Shown here: positions 1 through 8,616 of the stretch, piece by piece
Layout of the letters: every line of letters begins with the position of its first letter
How positions within the stretch are numbered: position 1 is the first letter of the stretch
Source of the DNA: an uncultured Clostridia bacterium
Lineage (GTDB): Bacteria > Bacillota > Clostridia > Lachnospirales > CAG-274
Assembly: GCA_947630725.1 (NCBI GenBank)
Contig: CANRIS010000001.1
Coordinates: forward strand, 185,446-249,445
Direction: 5' to 3'
DNA length: 64,000 nucleotides
Program-made: the position numbers and the translations under genes
Notes under the pieces: model-generated
Seen by the model: the letters and a program-made list of their open reading frames with translations, nothing else
Databases searched by the model: none
Told to the model about the DNA's origin: nothing

Positions 1-183
1 GGACTTCCTATGTGGAGGGATATTTTTACACAGGAGCAGCTCGATATTTTCTATAAGGAGCAGAAACGCTCAAAAACCGTTGTAAAACAGAAAAAGATTG
101 GCAGAAACGATCCCTGTCCCTGCGGCAGCGGAAAGAAATACAAAAAATGCTGCGGAGCAAACGTCAAGGAATCCGCCGTATAA
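1..183 (+). CDS. SEC-C motif protein, C-terminal fragment
   Basis: This is the last 60 codons of a gene that begins before the window; the frame is open from base 1 to the TAA at 181-183. The end carries a SEC-C zinc-binding motif, [19 protein letters not shown], with the CxC...CC ligands. SEC-C tails occur on SecA and on many other bacterial proteins. The residues before it ([18 protein letters not shown]) do not look like the usual SecA linker, so a stand-alone SEC-C protein is more likely. The function of the missing part cannot be judged. Confidence 0.8.
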   Translation, partial: GLPMWRDIFTQEQLDIFYKEQKRSKTVVKQKKIGRNDPCPCGSGKKYKKCCGANVKESAV

Positions 184-260
184 TTTTTAAGTATGAACGC
201 AGCTTATGCGTTTTGAACCGAAGTTTTGAAACGGCTTTTTTAAGCCGCTGAGGTCGATTT

Positions 261-1307
261 ATGGAAACAAAAATATATAATGCGGAGCAGGCGGGAGTAT
301 TTGAAAAGGCTGCGGAAATAATAAAAAACGGAGGTCTTGTGGCGTTTCCTACCGAAACGGTATATGGTCTCGGCGCAAACGCTCTTGACAAGACAGCAGT
401 CAAAAAAATATACATCGCCAAGGGCAGGCCATCGGACAACCCTCTTATTGTGCATATATCCTCGGCCTCAGAGCTTAAGGACATCGCCGAGGACATAAAC
501 GACAAAGCCAAAAAGCTCATTGACGCCTTCTGGCCGGGTCCTCTCACAATAATTTTCAAGAAAAAGGACATTATACCCGATGCGGTTTCGGGGGGACTTT
601 CCACAGTGGCGGTCAGGTTCCCCAAAAACAGGACGGCAAGGCTTTTTATAAGAGCCTGCGGCGTGCCTATTGCCGCTCCGAGCGCAAACACATCGGGAAA
701 ACCCAGCCCCACCTCGGCAGCTCATGTGGCTGAGGATCTGAGCGGAAAAATAGATATGATAATAGACGGAGGCAGCGCCGCCTATGGCCTTGAATCCACG
801 ATCGTGGACGTTTCCTCCGAAAAAGCCGTTCTTCTGCGGCCGGGTTCGGTCACCGAAAAAATGCTTAAGGAGGTTTTGGGAGAGATCGGCATCGACAGGA
901 CGATACTCTCAAAGCCCGAGGGAGATTTTAAGCCCCTCGCTCCGGGTATGAAATACAAACACTATTCGCCGCTGTGCAGCATCAGGATCATAAAGGGCGA
1001 AAGAAAAAAAGCCCTCGAAAAAATGCGTTCCCTCTATGAGGAGGCAAAGACAGCAGGCAAAAAAGCAGGCATAATAGCTTTTTCGGAGGACGCAGACTAT
1101 TTTGACGGCTGCAAAGCCGACATACTGACGGCAGGGAGCGAAAAAGACCCTGAGACAATAGCGTCAAGGCTCTTTGCGGTTTTAAGGCTCTGTGACGAAA
1201 AATACCTCGATACGGCATTTATAAAGGCTCTGCCCGAAACGGGTCTGGGGCTTTCCATAATGAACCGTCTCAAAAAAGCCGCAGGCTATGACATAACAGA
1301 GGTGTGA
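261..1307 (+). CDS. ywlC: L-threonylcarbamoyladenylate synthase (Sua5/YwlC type)
   Basis: The enzyme makes threonylcarbamoyl-AMP from threonine, bicarbonate and ATP, the first step of the t6A modification at tRNA position 37, in the cytoplasm. At 348 residues it has the two-domain Sua5 form. The N-terminal YrdC fold (about 1-205) shows the KGRPSDNPL nucleotide/threonine-binding motif near residue 54 and PSANTSGKPSPT near 140. The C-terminal Sua5 domain begins around the APGMKYKHYSP linker. The ATG at 261 follows a weak GAGG at about 250. The next gene starts 7 bases after the stop. This pairing with ywlE and rpiB matches the ywlC-ywlE-ywlF order of Bacillus. Confidence 0.95.
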   Translation: METKIYNAEQAGVFEKAAEIIKNGGLVAFPTETVYGLGANALDKTAVKKIYIAKGRPSDNPLIVHISSASELKDIAEDINDKAKKLIDAFWPGPLTIIFKKKDIIPDAVSGGLSTVAVRFPKNRTARLFIRACGVPIAAPSANTSGKPSPTSAAHVAEDLSGKIDMIIDGGSAAYGLESTIVDVSSEKAVLLRPGSVTEKMLKEVLGEIGIDRTILSKPEGDFKPLAPGMKYKHYSPLCSIRIIKGERKKALEKMRSLYEEAKTAGKKAGIIAFSEDADYFDGCKADILTAGSEKDPETIASRLFAVLRLCDEKYLDTAFIKALPETGLGLSIMNRLKKAAGYDITEV

Positions 1308-1313
1308 TGTTTT

Positions 1314-1736
1314 TTGAATATTATATTTGTATGTACGGGAAATACCTGCCGAAGCCCTATGGCGGAGGCCTGCGCCGAAAGTATGATCCCCGATCACGAC
1401 TTTCAGTCGGCAGGCATATTTGCGCAGGAGGGCGCTCCCATGAGCGCAAACGCCGAAGCCGCCCTGTCATTCTATAACATACCATATAGAGAACACAGGG
1501 CGAGACCCCTTACCGCCGAAAGCATTGACAAGGCCGACCTTATACTCACAATGTCGGGAGGTCACAAAAGAATGCTGGAGAAAGCCGCCGAAAACAAGGT
1601 CTTTACCCTGAGAGAATATACCCTCGGAGATCTCGGCGATATAGCCGATCCCTTTGGCGGAGACAAGGACACTTATATAAAATGCCTGGAAGAAATTATT
1701 GAATGTATAAATGCTTTGAAGGAGAAATTGAAATGA
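1314..1736 (+). CDS. ywlE: protein-arginine phosphatase YwlE
   Basis: This is a low-molecular-weight phosphatase that removes phosphate from phospho-arginine on proteins. The N-terminal P-loop CTGNTCRS has nucleophile Cys7 and Arg13, and the general acid is Asp112 in ADPFGG. Thr11 in the loop (CxGNTCR) is the residue that separates YwlE-type arginine phosphatases from tyrosine phosphatases, which carry Ile there; that rule is established for YwlE. The start is a TTG at 1314, directly in phase with the P-loop, with AGAGGTG upstream. Its TGA overlaps the ATG of rpiB, so the two are probably translationally coupled. No McsB kinase is in the window. Confidence 0.88.
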   Translation: MNIIFVCTGNTCRSPMAEACAESMIPDHDFQSAGIFAQEGAPMSANAEAALSFYNIPYREHRARPLTAESIDKADLILTMSGGHKRMLEKAAENKVFTLREYTLGDLGDIADPFGGDKDTYIKCLEEIIECINALKEKLK

Positions 1737-2167
1737 TCGCTGTAGGCTGCGACCAAGCGGGCTTTGAGCTTAAAAAGACCGTCATTGGTTATCTTGAAGA
1801 AAACAACTATGAATATAAGGATCTGGGTACCTATTCGGAGGATTCCGTAGATTATCCCGTTTATGCAAAAAAGGTCGTCAGAGCCATTCTTGACGGAGAA
1901 GCCGACAAGGGCATACTCATCTGCGGAACGGGTATCGGAGTAAGCATAACCGCCAACAGATACAAGGGCATAAGGTGCGCCCTCTGCTCTGACGTTTTTT
2001 CGGCAAAGGCCACGAGAGCCCACAACGACAGCAATGTTCTGGCTCTCGGCGGAAGAGTTATAGGCCCCGGACTTGCCACAGAAATAGTAGCCGCATGGCT
2101 TTCTACCGAATTTTCTCACGCCGAAAGACATCAACGCAGAATAGATATGCTTGACGAAACCGATTAA
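1733..2167 (+). CDS. rpiB: ribose-5-phosphate isomerase B
   Basis: The enzyme interconverts ribose-5-phosphate and ribulose-5-phosphate in the pentose phosphate pathway. At 144 residues it has the family length. The active-site stretch LICGTGIGVSITANR holds the catalytic Cys and Thr, and NDSNVLALGGR is conserved. I chose the ATG at 1733, which overlaps the ywlE stop and has AAGGAGA 8 bases upstream; an earlier in-frame ATG at 1703 lies inside ywlE and would add ten unrelated residues. The N-terminal phosphate-site motif reads CDQAGFELK where many relatives have DHAG, so the usual His is Gln. Confidence 0.93.
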   Translation: MIAVGCDQAGFELKKTVIGYLEENNYEYKDLGTYSEDSVDYPVYAKKVVRAILDGEADKGILICGTGIGVSITANRYKGIRCALCSDVFSAKATRAHNDSNVLALGGRVIGPGLATEIVAAWLSTEFSHAERHQRRIDMLDETD

Positions 2168-2225
2168 AACTATAAAACTATAAAACCGAAAACAACGCAG
2201 ATCGGATACAAGGAGGTATTAAAAT

Positions 2226-2852
2226 ATGGGAAAATTGGTTATTGTGGATCACCCCCTGGTAAAAAGCAAGATAACAAAGCTGAGGGACAAGGAAACAAAC
2301 AATAAGGAGTTCAGAGAGCTTGTGAGCGAGCTTGCCTCGCTTATAGTGTATGAGGCGGCAAGAGATTTGCCCCTCAAAAAAATAGAGATCGAAACCCCCA
2401 ACGAAAAAACAACAGGCAGCGAGATCGACTGTCAGATAGCCTTTGTGCCTATACTGAGGACGGGCATAAATATGGCTGACGGCGCTCTGGGGCTTATTCC
2501 TGCGGCAAAGGCAGGTCACATAGGCATTTACAGAGACCCCGACACCCTTATGCCTATCGAATACTATTGCAAGCTGCCTAAAGAAAGAGACGATCTCAAG
2601 GTATTTATACTCGACCCTGCCATAGCTACGGGAGGTACGGACGCTCAGGCCATAAATTTCCTTAAGGAAAGAAACATAAAGGATATAACCCTTATTACCC
2701 TTGTGTCGGCTCCCGAAGCAGTCAAGAAAATACAGGGCGAGCACCCCGATGTTGACATATACACCGCCGCTCTCGATGCTGGCATTGACAAAAAAGGCTA
2801 TGTCCTGCCCGGTCTCGGAGATGTAGGATACAGACTTTTCGGCACAAAATAA
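2226..2852 (+). CDS. upp: uracil phosphoribosyltransferase
   Basis: This enzyme joins uracil to PRPP to give UMP, the pyrimidine salvage step. At 208 residues it matches the family. The PRPP loop is LDPAIATGGTDAQAI (Asp130-Ile142), and the uracil-binding end is GYVLPGLGDVGYRLFGTK. The ATG at 2226 follows an AAGGAGGT at about 2211. It is separated from rpiB by 58 bases and runs in the same direction. The PRPP loop is slightly unusual (ATGGTD where ATGGSA is common). Confidence 0.96.
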   Translation: MGKLVIVDHPLVKSKITKLRDKETNNKEFRELVSELASLIVYEAARDLPLKKIEIETPNEKTTGSEIDCQIAFVPILRTGINMADGALGLIPAAKAGHIGIYRDPDTLMPIEYYCKLPKERDDLKVFILDPAIATGGTDAQAINFLKERNIKDITLITLVSAPEAVKKIQGEHPDVDIYTAALDAGIDKKGYVLPGLGDVGYRLFGTK

Positions 2853-2881
2853 ATATACGGAAAAACTTTAAGATACATAAG

Positions 2882-2949
2882 ACGGTTCGGCGCTGCAGCC
2901 TCGCTGAAAAGACAGAATAACAGGAGGACTGCCGAAAAATTCCGTCCCG
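2882..2949 (+). other. imperfect long-range hairpin in leader of the TagO-like gene
   Basis: GACGG-TT-CGGC at 2882-2892 can pair with GCCG-AAAAATT-CCGTC at about 2932-2947, enclosing about 40 bases in the 137-base gap before the gene at 2990. It has no T-run and no riboswitch consensus that I recognise. It is recorded only as possible leader structure. Confidence 0.2.
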
Positions 2950-2989
2950 ACAAAATACACTAACGCTACAAAAGAGAGGAAGCTTTACA

Positions 2990-4036
2990 ATGGCTCATGA
3001 CTGGCTTTTATATATTGCCGCATTTTCGATTGCCTTTGGCATATGTATCGTGACAACGCCCCTGGCAAAAAAAATCGCCAAAAAACTGGGAGCTATGGAC
3101 TATCCCAAATCGAGAGGATATAACAAGGAGCCTATGCCCCTTATGGGCGGTCTGGCGATGGTTGCGGGGTTTTTCGCAGCGCTGCTTATAATATCTCCCT
3201 TTCTGTCGGAGCTTCCCAAAAGGCAGTTTGCAGGCTTTATTCTCGGCGGGATCGTTATTGTTATCACGGGAATGTTCGATGATGCCTATGAGCTTTCGGC
3301 AAAGGTTAAATTTTCGGCTCAGATAGTCGTTGCGCTTATTGTGGTTCTTTCGGGGATAAGACTTGACTTTGTTATGTATCCCCTGTGGGAGTACCTCAAA
3401 AACTTTTCCGCCCTGCTGACCCTTATCTGGATAATAGGCATCATAAACGCCGTAAACCTCATTGACGGAGTGGACGGACTGGCGGCAGGAGTGACCTCCA
3501 TAGCCTCCATATGTCTTATGATACTCTGCATAATTTCGGGTACCGAGCTGGCAGTTGTGCTTACTGCGGCTCTCGCAGGCAGCTGTCTCGGCTTTCTGCC
3601 CCGAAACTTCAGTCCTGCCGAAATATATATGGGCGACACAGGCTCTACATTCTTAGGGTATGTTCTGGGTGTGGCATCCTGTATAGGCGTTTTTAAATCC
3701 TACGCCATACTGTCGATAGTCATAGCTGTTCTGGCAATGGCTCTGCCCATACTGGATACGGCTTTCGCAATAATAAGACGCGCAATAAATCACAAGCCCA
3801 TTATGATGGCTGACAGAGGACACCTGCACCACAGGCTTATTGACAGCGGATATACTCACAAGCAGGCAGTCATAATACTCTACGGTCTGAGCGCCGTGAG
3901 CGCCGTTGTGGCTATACTCATAGCCATACAGGACTACAGAGCAACCATAGTCGTTGCAATCTTCTTTACCATACTTATAGTAATGCTTTATACCTACAGA
4001 AAAAGACTCGATCGGAACGAGGGAAATAAAAAATGA
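2990..4036 (+). CDS. undecaprenyl-phosphate sugar-1-phosphate transferase (TagO/WecA/MraY superfamily)
   Basis: This is an integral membrane enzyme that moves a HexNAc-1-phosphate from a UDP-sugar to undecaprenyl phosphate, starting a cell wall glycopolymer. The 348 residues contain about ten hydrophobic segments and all family motifs: Mg-binding Asp97-Asp98 (DDAYELSAKVK), NLIDGVDG at 155-162, GDTGS at 215-219, and the HLHHRL signature at 278-283. This HLHHRL form is typical of the WecA/TagO branch rather than MraY, so wall teichoic acid or another wall polymer is likely. The start ATG follows GAGAGGAAG. Its TGA overlaps the next gene by four bases. Confidence 0.88.
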   Translation: MAHDWLLYIAAFSIAFGICIVTTPLAKKIAKKLGAMDYPKSRGYNKEPMPLMGGLAMVAGFFAALLIISPFLSELPKRQFAGFILGGIVIVITGMFDDAYELSAKVKFSAQIVVALIVVLSGIRLDFVMYPLWEYLKNFSALLTLIWIIGIINAVNLIDGVDGLAAGVTSIASICLMILCIISGTELAVVLTAALAGSCLGFLPRNFSPAEIYMGDTGSTFLGYVLGVASCIGVFKSYAILSIVIAVLAMALPILDTAFAIIRRAINHKPIMMADRGHLHHRLIDSGYTHKQAVIILYGLSAVSAVVAILIAIQDYRATIVVAIFFTILIVMLYTYRKRLDRNEGNKK

Positions 4037-5202
4037 AATTTTCAGACAAATTCGGAACGGAAAAGCCAAGTATTTTTTTGGAGCTTAACAGAGAAAAAAA
4101 CAAAATGATTGCCGAGGGCAAAGAAATTTTTGACCTTTCGATAGGCACCCCCGACTTTAAACCCGAAAGACATATTATGGAGGCTGTGTCAAAGGCAGCC
4201 CTCGATCCCGAAAACTACAAATACGGGGTTTCGGACAGCCCCGAGCTTATAGCGGCTGTGACCGACTGGTACAAAAACCGCTACTCGGTCAGTCTGCTGC
4301 CCGAAAACATAACCAGCGTAAACGGCTCTCAGGAGGGCATAGCCCACATCTGTTTTCCCCTTATAAACGAGGGAGACATTGTTCTCGTACCCGACCCGGG
4401 ATATCAGATATTTTCGTTCGGGCCTTCAATGGCAGGCGCAAACATAATAAAAATGCCCCTCCTGCCCGAAAACGACTTTCTGATCGACTTTGACTCTATC
4501 CCCGAAAAAACGGCAAGGGCAGCCGTCGTTATGGTGGTGTCCTACCCCTCCAACCCCACTACTGCCGTGGCAGACAGGGATTTTTATAAAAGGCTTGTTG
4601 CATTCGCAAAAAAATACGAAATAACCATAATACACGACAACGCCTATTCGGAGCTTATTTTTGACGGCGAACCGGGGCACTCCTTTCTCGAAACAGAGGG
4701 AGCCTTCGATGTGGGTATAGAATTTAACTCGCTTTCAAAAAGCTACAACCTTACGGGTCTGAGACTTTCGTTCGCCATAGGAAATAAAGATGTAATTTCA
4801 CGCTTTAAGGCCTTCAGATCACAGATAGACTATGGCATATCGGGTCTTATACAGACCGCCGCCGTATCCGCTCTGAGAGGCAGCAGCGAAAGCCTCATAA
4901 AACTCCGCTTAAGCTATAAGGAGAGAAGGGACTTTCTCTATGAGGAGCTTAACAAAATAGGCTGGAGGATCCCAAAATCGCCTGCAACTATGTTTATGTG
5001 GCTGCCAAAGCCAAAGGCTTATTCTACATCCACAGAATTCTGTATGGAGCTTATACGAAAGGCAGGCGTTGTGACAGTGCCGGGCAGCGCTTTCGGAAGT
5101 CTGGGAGAGGGCTTTATAAGGCTTGCTCTCGTCAGACCTGTTGAAGATCTTAAAACCGTTGTCGAAAGGATAAAAAACAGCGGTATAAATTTTGAATTAT
5201 AG
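4033..5202 (+). CDS. class I/II PLP-dependent aminotransferase (DapL/AspC-like)
   Basis: This is a fold-type I aminotransferase of 389 residues. It shows YPSNPTT at 171-177, DNAYSEL near 202, and the Schiff-base Lys236 in SLSKSYNLTG, all usual for the LL-diaminopimelate and aspartate aminotransferase branch. DapL proteins usually have SLSKTYNMTGWR at this site, so the substrate is uncertain. The ATG overlaps the previous stop (ATGA), which suggests coupling to the TagO-like gene and a possible role in making a wall precursor amino acid. That link is inferred from position only. Confidence 0.85.
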   Translation: MKFSDKFGTEKPSIFLELNREKNKMIAEGKEIFDLSIGTPDFKPERHIMEAVSKAALDPENYKYGVSDSPELIAAVTDWYKNRYSVSLLPENITSVNGSQEGIAHICFPLINEGDIVLVPDPGYQIFSFGPSMAGANIIKMPLLPENDFLIDFDSIPEKTARAAVVMVVSYPSNPTTAVADRDFYKRLVAFAKKYEITIIHDNAYSELIFDGEPGHSFLETEGAFDVGIEFNSLSKSYNLTGLRLSFAIGNKDVISRFKAFRSQIDYGISGLIQTAAVSALRGSSESLIKLRLSYKERRDFLYEELNKIGWRIPKSPATMFMWLPKPKAYSTSTEFCMELIRKAGVVTVPGSAFGSLGEGFIRLALVRPVEDLKTVVERIKNSGINFEL

Positions 5203-5240
5203 AGAAATCATATATATTCATAAAAAAGGGAGGTTTTTTT

Positions 5241-5678
5241 GTGGACAGTGCTGTTATAAGCTGGCTTATAATTTTTATCGTACTTCTTATCATTGAAATA
5301 TCGACTGTTTCCCTTATCAGCATATGGTTTTGTCTGGGCTGCATCGCCGCAATGGTGGTGACATATTTAGGTTTTGGACTTCAGGCGCAGCTTGCGGTAT
5401 TTGCATTGGTTTCCGCAATATCCATGACAGCCGCAAGACCCCTGAAAAAAAGACTTAAGAAAAAAACTCAGCCCACAAACGTAGACGCTCTTGTGGGAAG
5501 GACAACATACGTTATAGAAGATATTGACAACCGCAATAATACGGGAGCAATCAAAATAAACGATGTTGTCTGGAAGGCAAAGAGCGTTGACGAAAACCCA
5601 ATAGAAAAGGGAACAGAGGTAACAATAAAATCAATAAAAGGCGTAAAAGCTTACGTCGAAAAGAAAAAGGAGGTCTGA
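5241..5678 (+). CDS. NfeD family membrane protein
   Basis: A short NfeD protein of 145 residues. Two or three hydrophobic segments fill residues 1-70. After a basic patch (KKRLKKK) comes a C-terminal OB-fold-like domain with the DALVGRTTYV and AIKINDVVWKAKS motifs of the family. NfeD proteins partner with stomatin/SPFH proteins in membrane microdomains, and the SPFH gene begins 3 bases later. The start is GTG at 5241, with GGGAGG seven bases upstream. Confidence 0.88.
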   Translation: MDSAVISWLIIFIVLLIIEISTVSLISIWFCLGCIAAMVVTYLGFGLQAQLAVFALVSAISMTAARPLKKRLKKKTQPTNVDALVGRTTYVIEDIDNRNNTGAIKINDVVWKAKSVDENPIEKGTEVTIKSIKGVKAYVEKKKEV

Positions 5679-5681
5679 CCT

Positions 5682-6566
5682 ATGTTGGCATTTTTAATTT
5701 TAGTTATCCTGATCGTTATTCTCGTAGCGTCTAACATCAAGATAGTACCGCAGGCTCACGCCTATGTGGTAGAAAGGCTCGGAGCGTTTCATCAGGTATG
5801 GGAGGTAGGTATCCACGTTGCTATCCCCGTGATCGACAAGGTATCCAAAAAAATCGTTATGAAGGAGCTTGTTGCGGACTTTCCGCCGCAGCCTGTTATC
5901 ACAAAGGATAACGTAACAATGCAGATAGATACTGTTATTTATATGCAGGTAACGGATCCCAAGCTCTATACCTACGGCGTAGACAACCCGATGAGAGCTA
6001 TCGAAAACCTTACTGCGACCACTCTGCGAAATATAATCGGCGACCTTGAGCTTGACCAGACTCTTACATCAAGAGATCTTATAAACTCACAGATGAGAGT
6101 CATTCTTGACGAAGCAACCGATCCATGGGGAATAAAAATAAACAGAGTAGAGCTTAAAAACATTATGCCCCCCAAGGAAATACAGGATTCTATGGAAAAG
6201 CAGATGAAGGCAGAGCGTGAAAGACGTGAAAAGATCCTTCAGGCTGAGGGTGAAAAAAGATCGGCTATCCTTGTTGCAGAGGGTGAAAAGGAATCGGCTA
6301 TTCTGGCTGCGGAGGCCAACAAAGAGGCAAAAATCAAGATCGCCGAAGGTGAGGCCGAGGCTATCAGAATAGTACAACAGGCTAAAGCCGAGGGTATAAA
6401 AATGCTGAACGAGTCAAATCCCTCCGCTCCGGTGCTTTCGCTTAAGAGCTTTGAGACATTTGAAAAGGTGGCTGACGGAAAGGCCACAAAGATAATCATT
6501 CCCTCAGAGCTTCAGAACACCGCAGGAACAATAGCGGCAATTGCCGAAACAATAAGAAAGCAATAA
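5682..6566 (+). CDS. SPFH/band-7 (stomatin-like, QmcA type) protein
   Basis: A 294-residue paraslipin-like protein. One N-terminal membrane segment (1-18) is followed by the SPFH domain (VPQAHAYVVERLGAFHQVW and onwards). A long charged coiled coil rich in Ala-Glu-Gly-Glu repeats (about 175-235) is the part that drives oligomerisation in this family. It probably forms a membrane scaffold with the NfeD protein just upstream. The ATG follows AAGGAGGTC. A rho-independent terminator follows, so the NfeD-SPFH pair ends its transcription unit. Confidence 0.92.
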   Translation: MLAFLILVILIVILVASNIKIVPQAHAYVVERLGAFHQVWEVGIHVAIPVIDKVSKKIVMKELVADFPPQPVITKDNVTMQIDTVIYMQVTDPKLYTYGVDNPMRAIENLTATTLRNIIGDLELDQTLTSRDLINSQMRVILDEATDPWGIKINRVELKNIMPPKEIQDSMEKQMKAERERREKILQAEGEKRSAILVAEGEKESAILAAEANKEAKIKIAEGEAEAIRIVQQAKAEGIKMLNESNPSAPVLSLKSFETFEKVADGKATKIIIPSELQNTAGTIAAIAETIRKQ

Positions 6567-6603
6567 GGAAGCAATAATACAGCAATAATAAAACACCGAA
6601 ATT

Positions 6604-6640
6604 ACCCACCGACTTTTATAAATCGGTGGGTTTTTGCTTT
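6604..6640 (+). terminator. rho-independent terminator after the SPFH gene
   Basis: CCCACCGA at 6605-6612 pairs perfectly with TCGGTGGG at 6623-6630 and is followed by TTTTTGCTTTTT. It lies 38 bases after the SPFH stop. Confidence 0.9.
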
Positions 6641-6702
6641 TTCTGTTTTTCTGTATTTGATATTTCAAAGGCATTTTTGAAGAATTTTCCGAAACAGGAT
6701 CA

Positions 6703-7083
6703 TTATCGTCCTTGGGCATCGTTTATTATATTTTCGAGTATGTCGCCTATTTCCATTATGAGCTTTCCGCAGCCGCCCTTGTCCGACATAAGCCTTCCAA
6801 GCGCAGGACAGCTTAAGGAGCCGTATATTTTGCTTGCCTCAGACATAAACTTAAGCCTGAGCCTCTTTGCGGCATTTTCGCCAAAAATAAGCCCCAGCAC
6901 CATTATTCCTGCCGTTAATACGCTGCACGTAGAGCCTATGCCGAGGCCGTTTGATATTGCCCCAAGCATATTGTAGCAGCTCGCCTCGGGCTTAAGACCG
7001 TAGACCTCGGCGCAGGCTTTCAGTATGCACTGAGAACAGCTGCAGCCCGATCTGAAATATTTGAGCGCCGTCATTCCCACCAA
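6703..7083 (-). CDS. C_GCAxxG_C_C family redox-type protein
   Basis: About 126 residues with the spaced cysteines of the C_GCAxxG_C_C family: YFRSGCSCSQCILKACAEVYG near the start, then SCYNML, GSTCSVL, SCPALG and GGCGK. These proteins are thought to be redox-active or metal-binding, but their role is not well defined. I chose the TTG at 7083 because a GGGAGG sits eight bases upstream; GTG (7080) and ATG (7074) are alternatives. A longer frame reaching 7161 lacks a ribosome site. Confidence 0.75.
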   Translation of the reverse strand: MVGMTALKYFRSGCSCSQCILKACAEVYGLKPEASCYNMLGAISNGLGIGSTCSVLTAGIMVLGLIFGENAAKRLRLKFMSEASKIYGSLSCPALGRLMSDKGGCGKLIMEIGDILENIINDAQGR

Positions 7084-7201
7084 AGCCTTTACCTCCCCTC
7101 TATATAAAAAATAAGCACGACCGTATGCAGAGCCAAATCTCCGCTGCTCTCCGAGCGGCATACATTCGACTGCAAAGTCAAATATACAAAACCGCTCATA
7201 C

Positions 7202-7240
7202 TCAACAGAAATTAAGCCTGCCCAAACAGCCGCCGAACAT
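7202..7240 (-). CDS. possible 12-residue leader peptide MFGGCLGRLNFC
   Basis: A mini-ORF ATG(7240)...TGA(7202) encodes MFGGCLGRLNFC. It has a near-perfect site (AGGGAGG, eight bases upstream) that is stronger than that of most genes nearby. It lies 118 bases before the cysteine-rich C_GCAxxG_C_C gene on the same strand and itself carries two cysteines. It could be a translated leader or a chance site; there is no direct proof of expression. Confidence 0.35.
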   Translation of the reverse strand: MFGGCLGRLNFC

Positions 7241-7326
7241 AAATTTGTCCTCCCTATATTCTATATAAATAAGCCTTTTATTGTTCATAACCGCCGCCGC
7301 AAAAAAACGCTCTCCCAAATCAGGCA

Positions 7327-7350
7327 TAAAAAAACCACCACAAAGGGCGG
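7327..7350 (-). terminator. terminator after azlD
   Basis: Read on the minus strand, CCGCC-CTTTGT-GGTGG is followed by seven T residues, 15 bases past the azlD stop. The stem is short and includes one G-T pair. Confidence 0.65.
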
Positions 7351-7364
7351 AATTTTCAGTTCGA

Positions 7365-7694
7365 TTATGAAAATATTGTCTGTACAAGAATCATATAACA
7401 GAGCGTGCCTCCCGCTATCGAAAGGAGCATCTGTCTTTTCCACAGGTGCAGAATTATTACAAGGCCTATGGAGAGGGCTTCGGGTATGCCTCTGCTGCCC
7501 TCAAAAAGAGATACGTCCTTAAGGCAATAGACCACCAGAAGGCCGAAAACAGCCAGGGGCAGCACCTTGCCCAGATATTGTATGTATTTTGGCGTGGGCT
7601 TGTCCGCTCTGAAAATTATAAAAGGGAGGAACCGCGTACACATCGTCCCCAGAACCACCATTGTTATCGTTATTATTCTTTGAACAAAGCTCAT
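7365..7694 (-). CDS. azlD: AzlD branched-chain amino acid transport subunit
   Basis: A 109-residue hydrophobic protein with three to four membrane segments and the AzlD pattern ([25 protein letters not shown]). With AzlC it forms an exporter of branched-chain amino acids and related compounds. The ATG at 7694 overlaps the azlC stop by four bases (ATGA), and AAGGAGGGAGC precedes it. The frame extends upstream inside azlC with no AzlD similarity, so that part is not coding for this protein. Confidence 0.9.
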   Translation of the reverse strand: MSFVQRIITITMVVLGTMCTRFLPFIIFRADKPTPKYIQYLGKVLPLAVFGLLVVYCLKDVSLFEGSRGIPEALSIGLVIILHLWKRQMLLSIAGGTLCYMILVQTIFS

Positions 7695-8398
7695 AGCTGC
7701 TCCCTCCTTTCGATTCTGCCTCTTATGAGCGTCAGAGCTGCAAGGAGCATTATCATCGAGGGTATCAGAAAATTCTCCGACCCGAAAACAAAAAGACACA
7801 CAAGCGGAACGGCTATGCCGAGAACGCCGCTGATCCTGTGGCTGTCCTTCAGCCATTGTTCCATAAATATAACAACAAACATAGCCGTCATAACAAAGTC
7901 AAGCCCCTTTGTGTTTATATGCAGAAAGGAGCCGAATATACTGCCTATAGTCGCTCCCGACACCCAATAAAAATGATTCAGAAGCGTCACAAAAAACATA
8001 AACCAGCCCGAATCAACATCTTTCGGTATGTCTGCGGTATAATTTATCGAAAAGCTCTCATCGCACATTCCGAAAATGAGATACAGCTTTTTCAAGCCCG
8101 TACCCTTGTATTTGTCAAGCATCGATATTCCATAGAACAGATGTCTTGCGTTTATCATAAGGGTCATAAGCAGAGCCTTCATGGGGTCAAAGCTGCCCAA
8201 AAGCAGACTTACGGCAAAAAATTCCATCGAGCCTGCGTATATTGTTATGCTCATTATTATGGGATACAAAAAAAAGAAACCCGATGTATTCATAAGTATG
8301 CCGTATGTAAGGCTCAGAAACCAGAATCCTGCAAATATGGGTATTGTGTAGGGAAAGGCGGCTCTGAAAGCCTTTTTCAGAGATCTCTGATTTTGCAT
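7691..8398 (-). CDS. azlC: AzlC family branched-chain amino acid permease
   Basis: A membrane protein of about 235 residues, the large subunit of the AzlCD exporter. It has the family features [15 protein letters not shown] at the start, [14 protein letters not shown] (near 60), and [13 protein letters not shown] (near 85). The start is either ATG 8398 (11 bases after AAGGAG) or TTG 8404 (5 bases after). The pair is transcribed leftward from a clear promoter at 8513-8541. There is a leader of roughly 110 bases with a small GC-rich hairpin but no T-box or Lrp site that I can name. Confidence 0.92.
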   Translation of the reverse strand: MQNQRSLKKAFRAAFPYTIPIFAGFWFLSLTYGILMNTSGFFFLYPIIMSITIYAGSMEFFAVSLLLGSFDPMKALLMTLMINARHLFYGISMLDKYKGTGLKKLYLIFGMCDESFSINYTADIPKDVDSGWFMFFVTLLNHFYWVSGATIGSIFGSFLHINTKGLDFVMTAMFVVIFMEQWLKDSHRISGVLGIAVPLVCLFVFGSENFLIPSMIMLLAALTLIRGRIERREQL

Positions 8399-8512
8399 AT
8401 CCAAAAAAACTCCTTTTCATTTGCCGAGGCAGTCAGGATTATTTGCGCTGCGCCGCGCACCGATGACCCACGGCTTTTGTCCCTGTTCCGTATGGCGCAT
8501 AACACATCTGTT

Positions 8513-8541
8513 ATTATATCAACAGGGTTTTTTATTGTCAA
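8513..8541 (-). promoter_or_regulatory. sigma-A-type promoter for azlCD
   Basis: On the minus strand TTGACA (8541-8536) is separated by 17 bases from TATAAT (8518-8513). Both boxes match consensus exactly. Confidence 0.85.
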
Positions 8542-8616
8542 TATCTGCATTGTATTTGTAAAAACATTGGGTATTAAGGCAGCCTTTGCAAAACGAATTT
8601 TTATTTTCTGCTGTCG

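Noticed and set aside
1..183. C-terminus of SecA
   Set aside because: The SEC-C motif is shared by many proteins and the preceding residues do not resemble the SecA linker; the true identity needs sequence upstream of the window.
8399..8512. T-box in the azlCD leader
   Set aside because: No AGGTGGCACCGCG motif, specifier stem or terminator hairpin is present; only a small GC-rich stem is seen.
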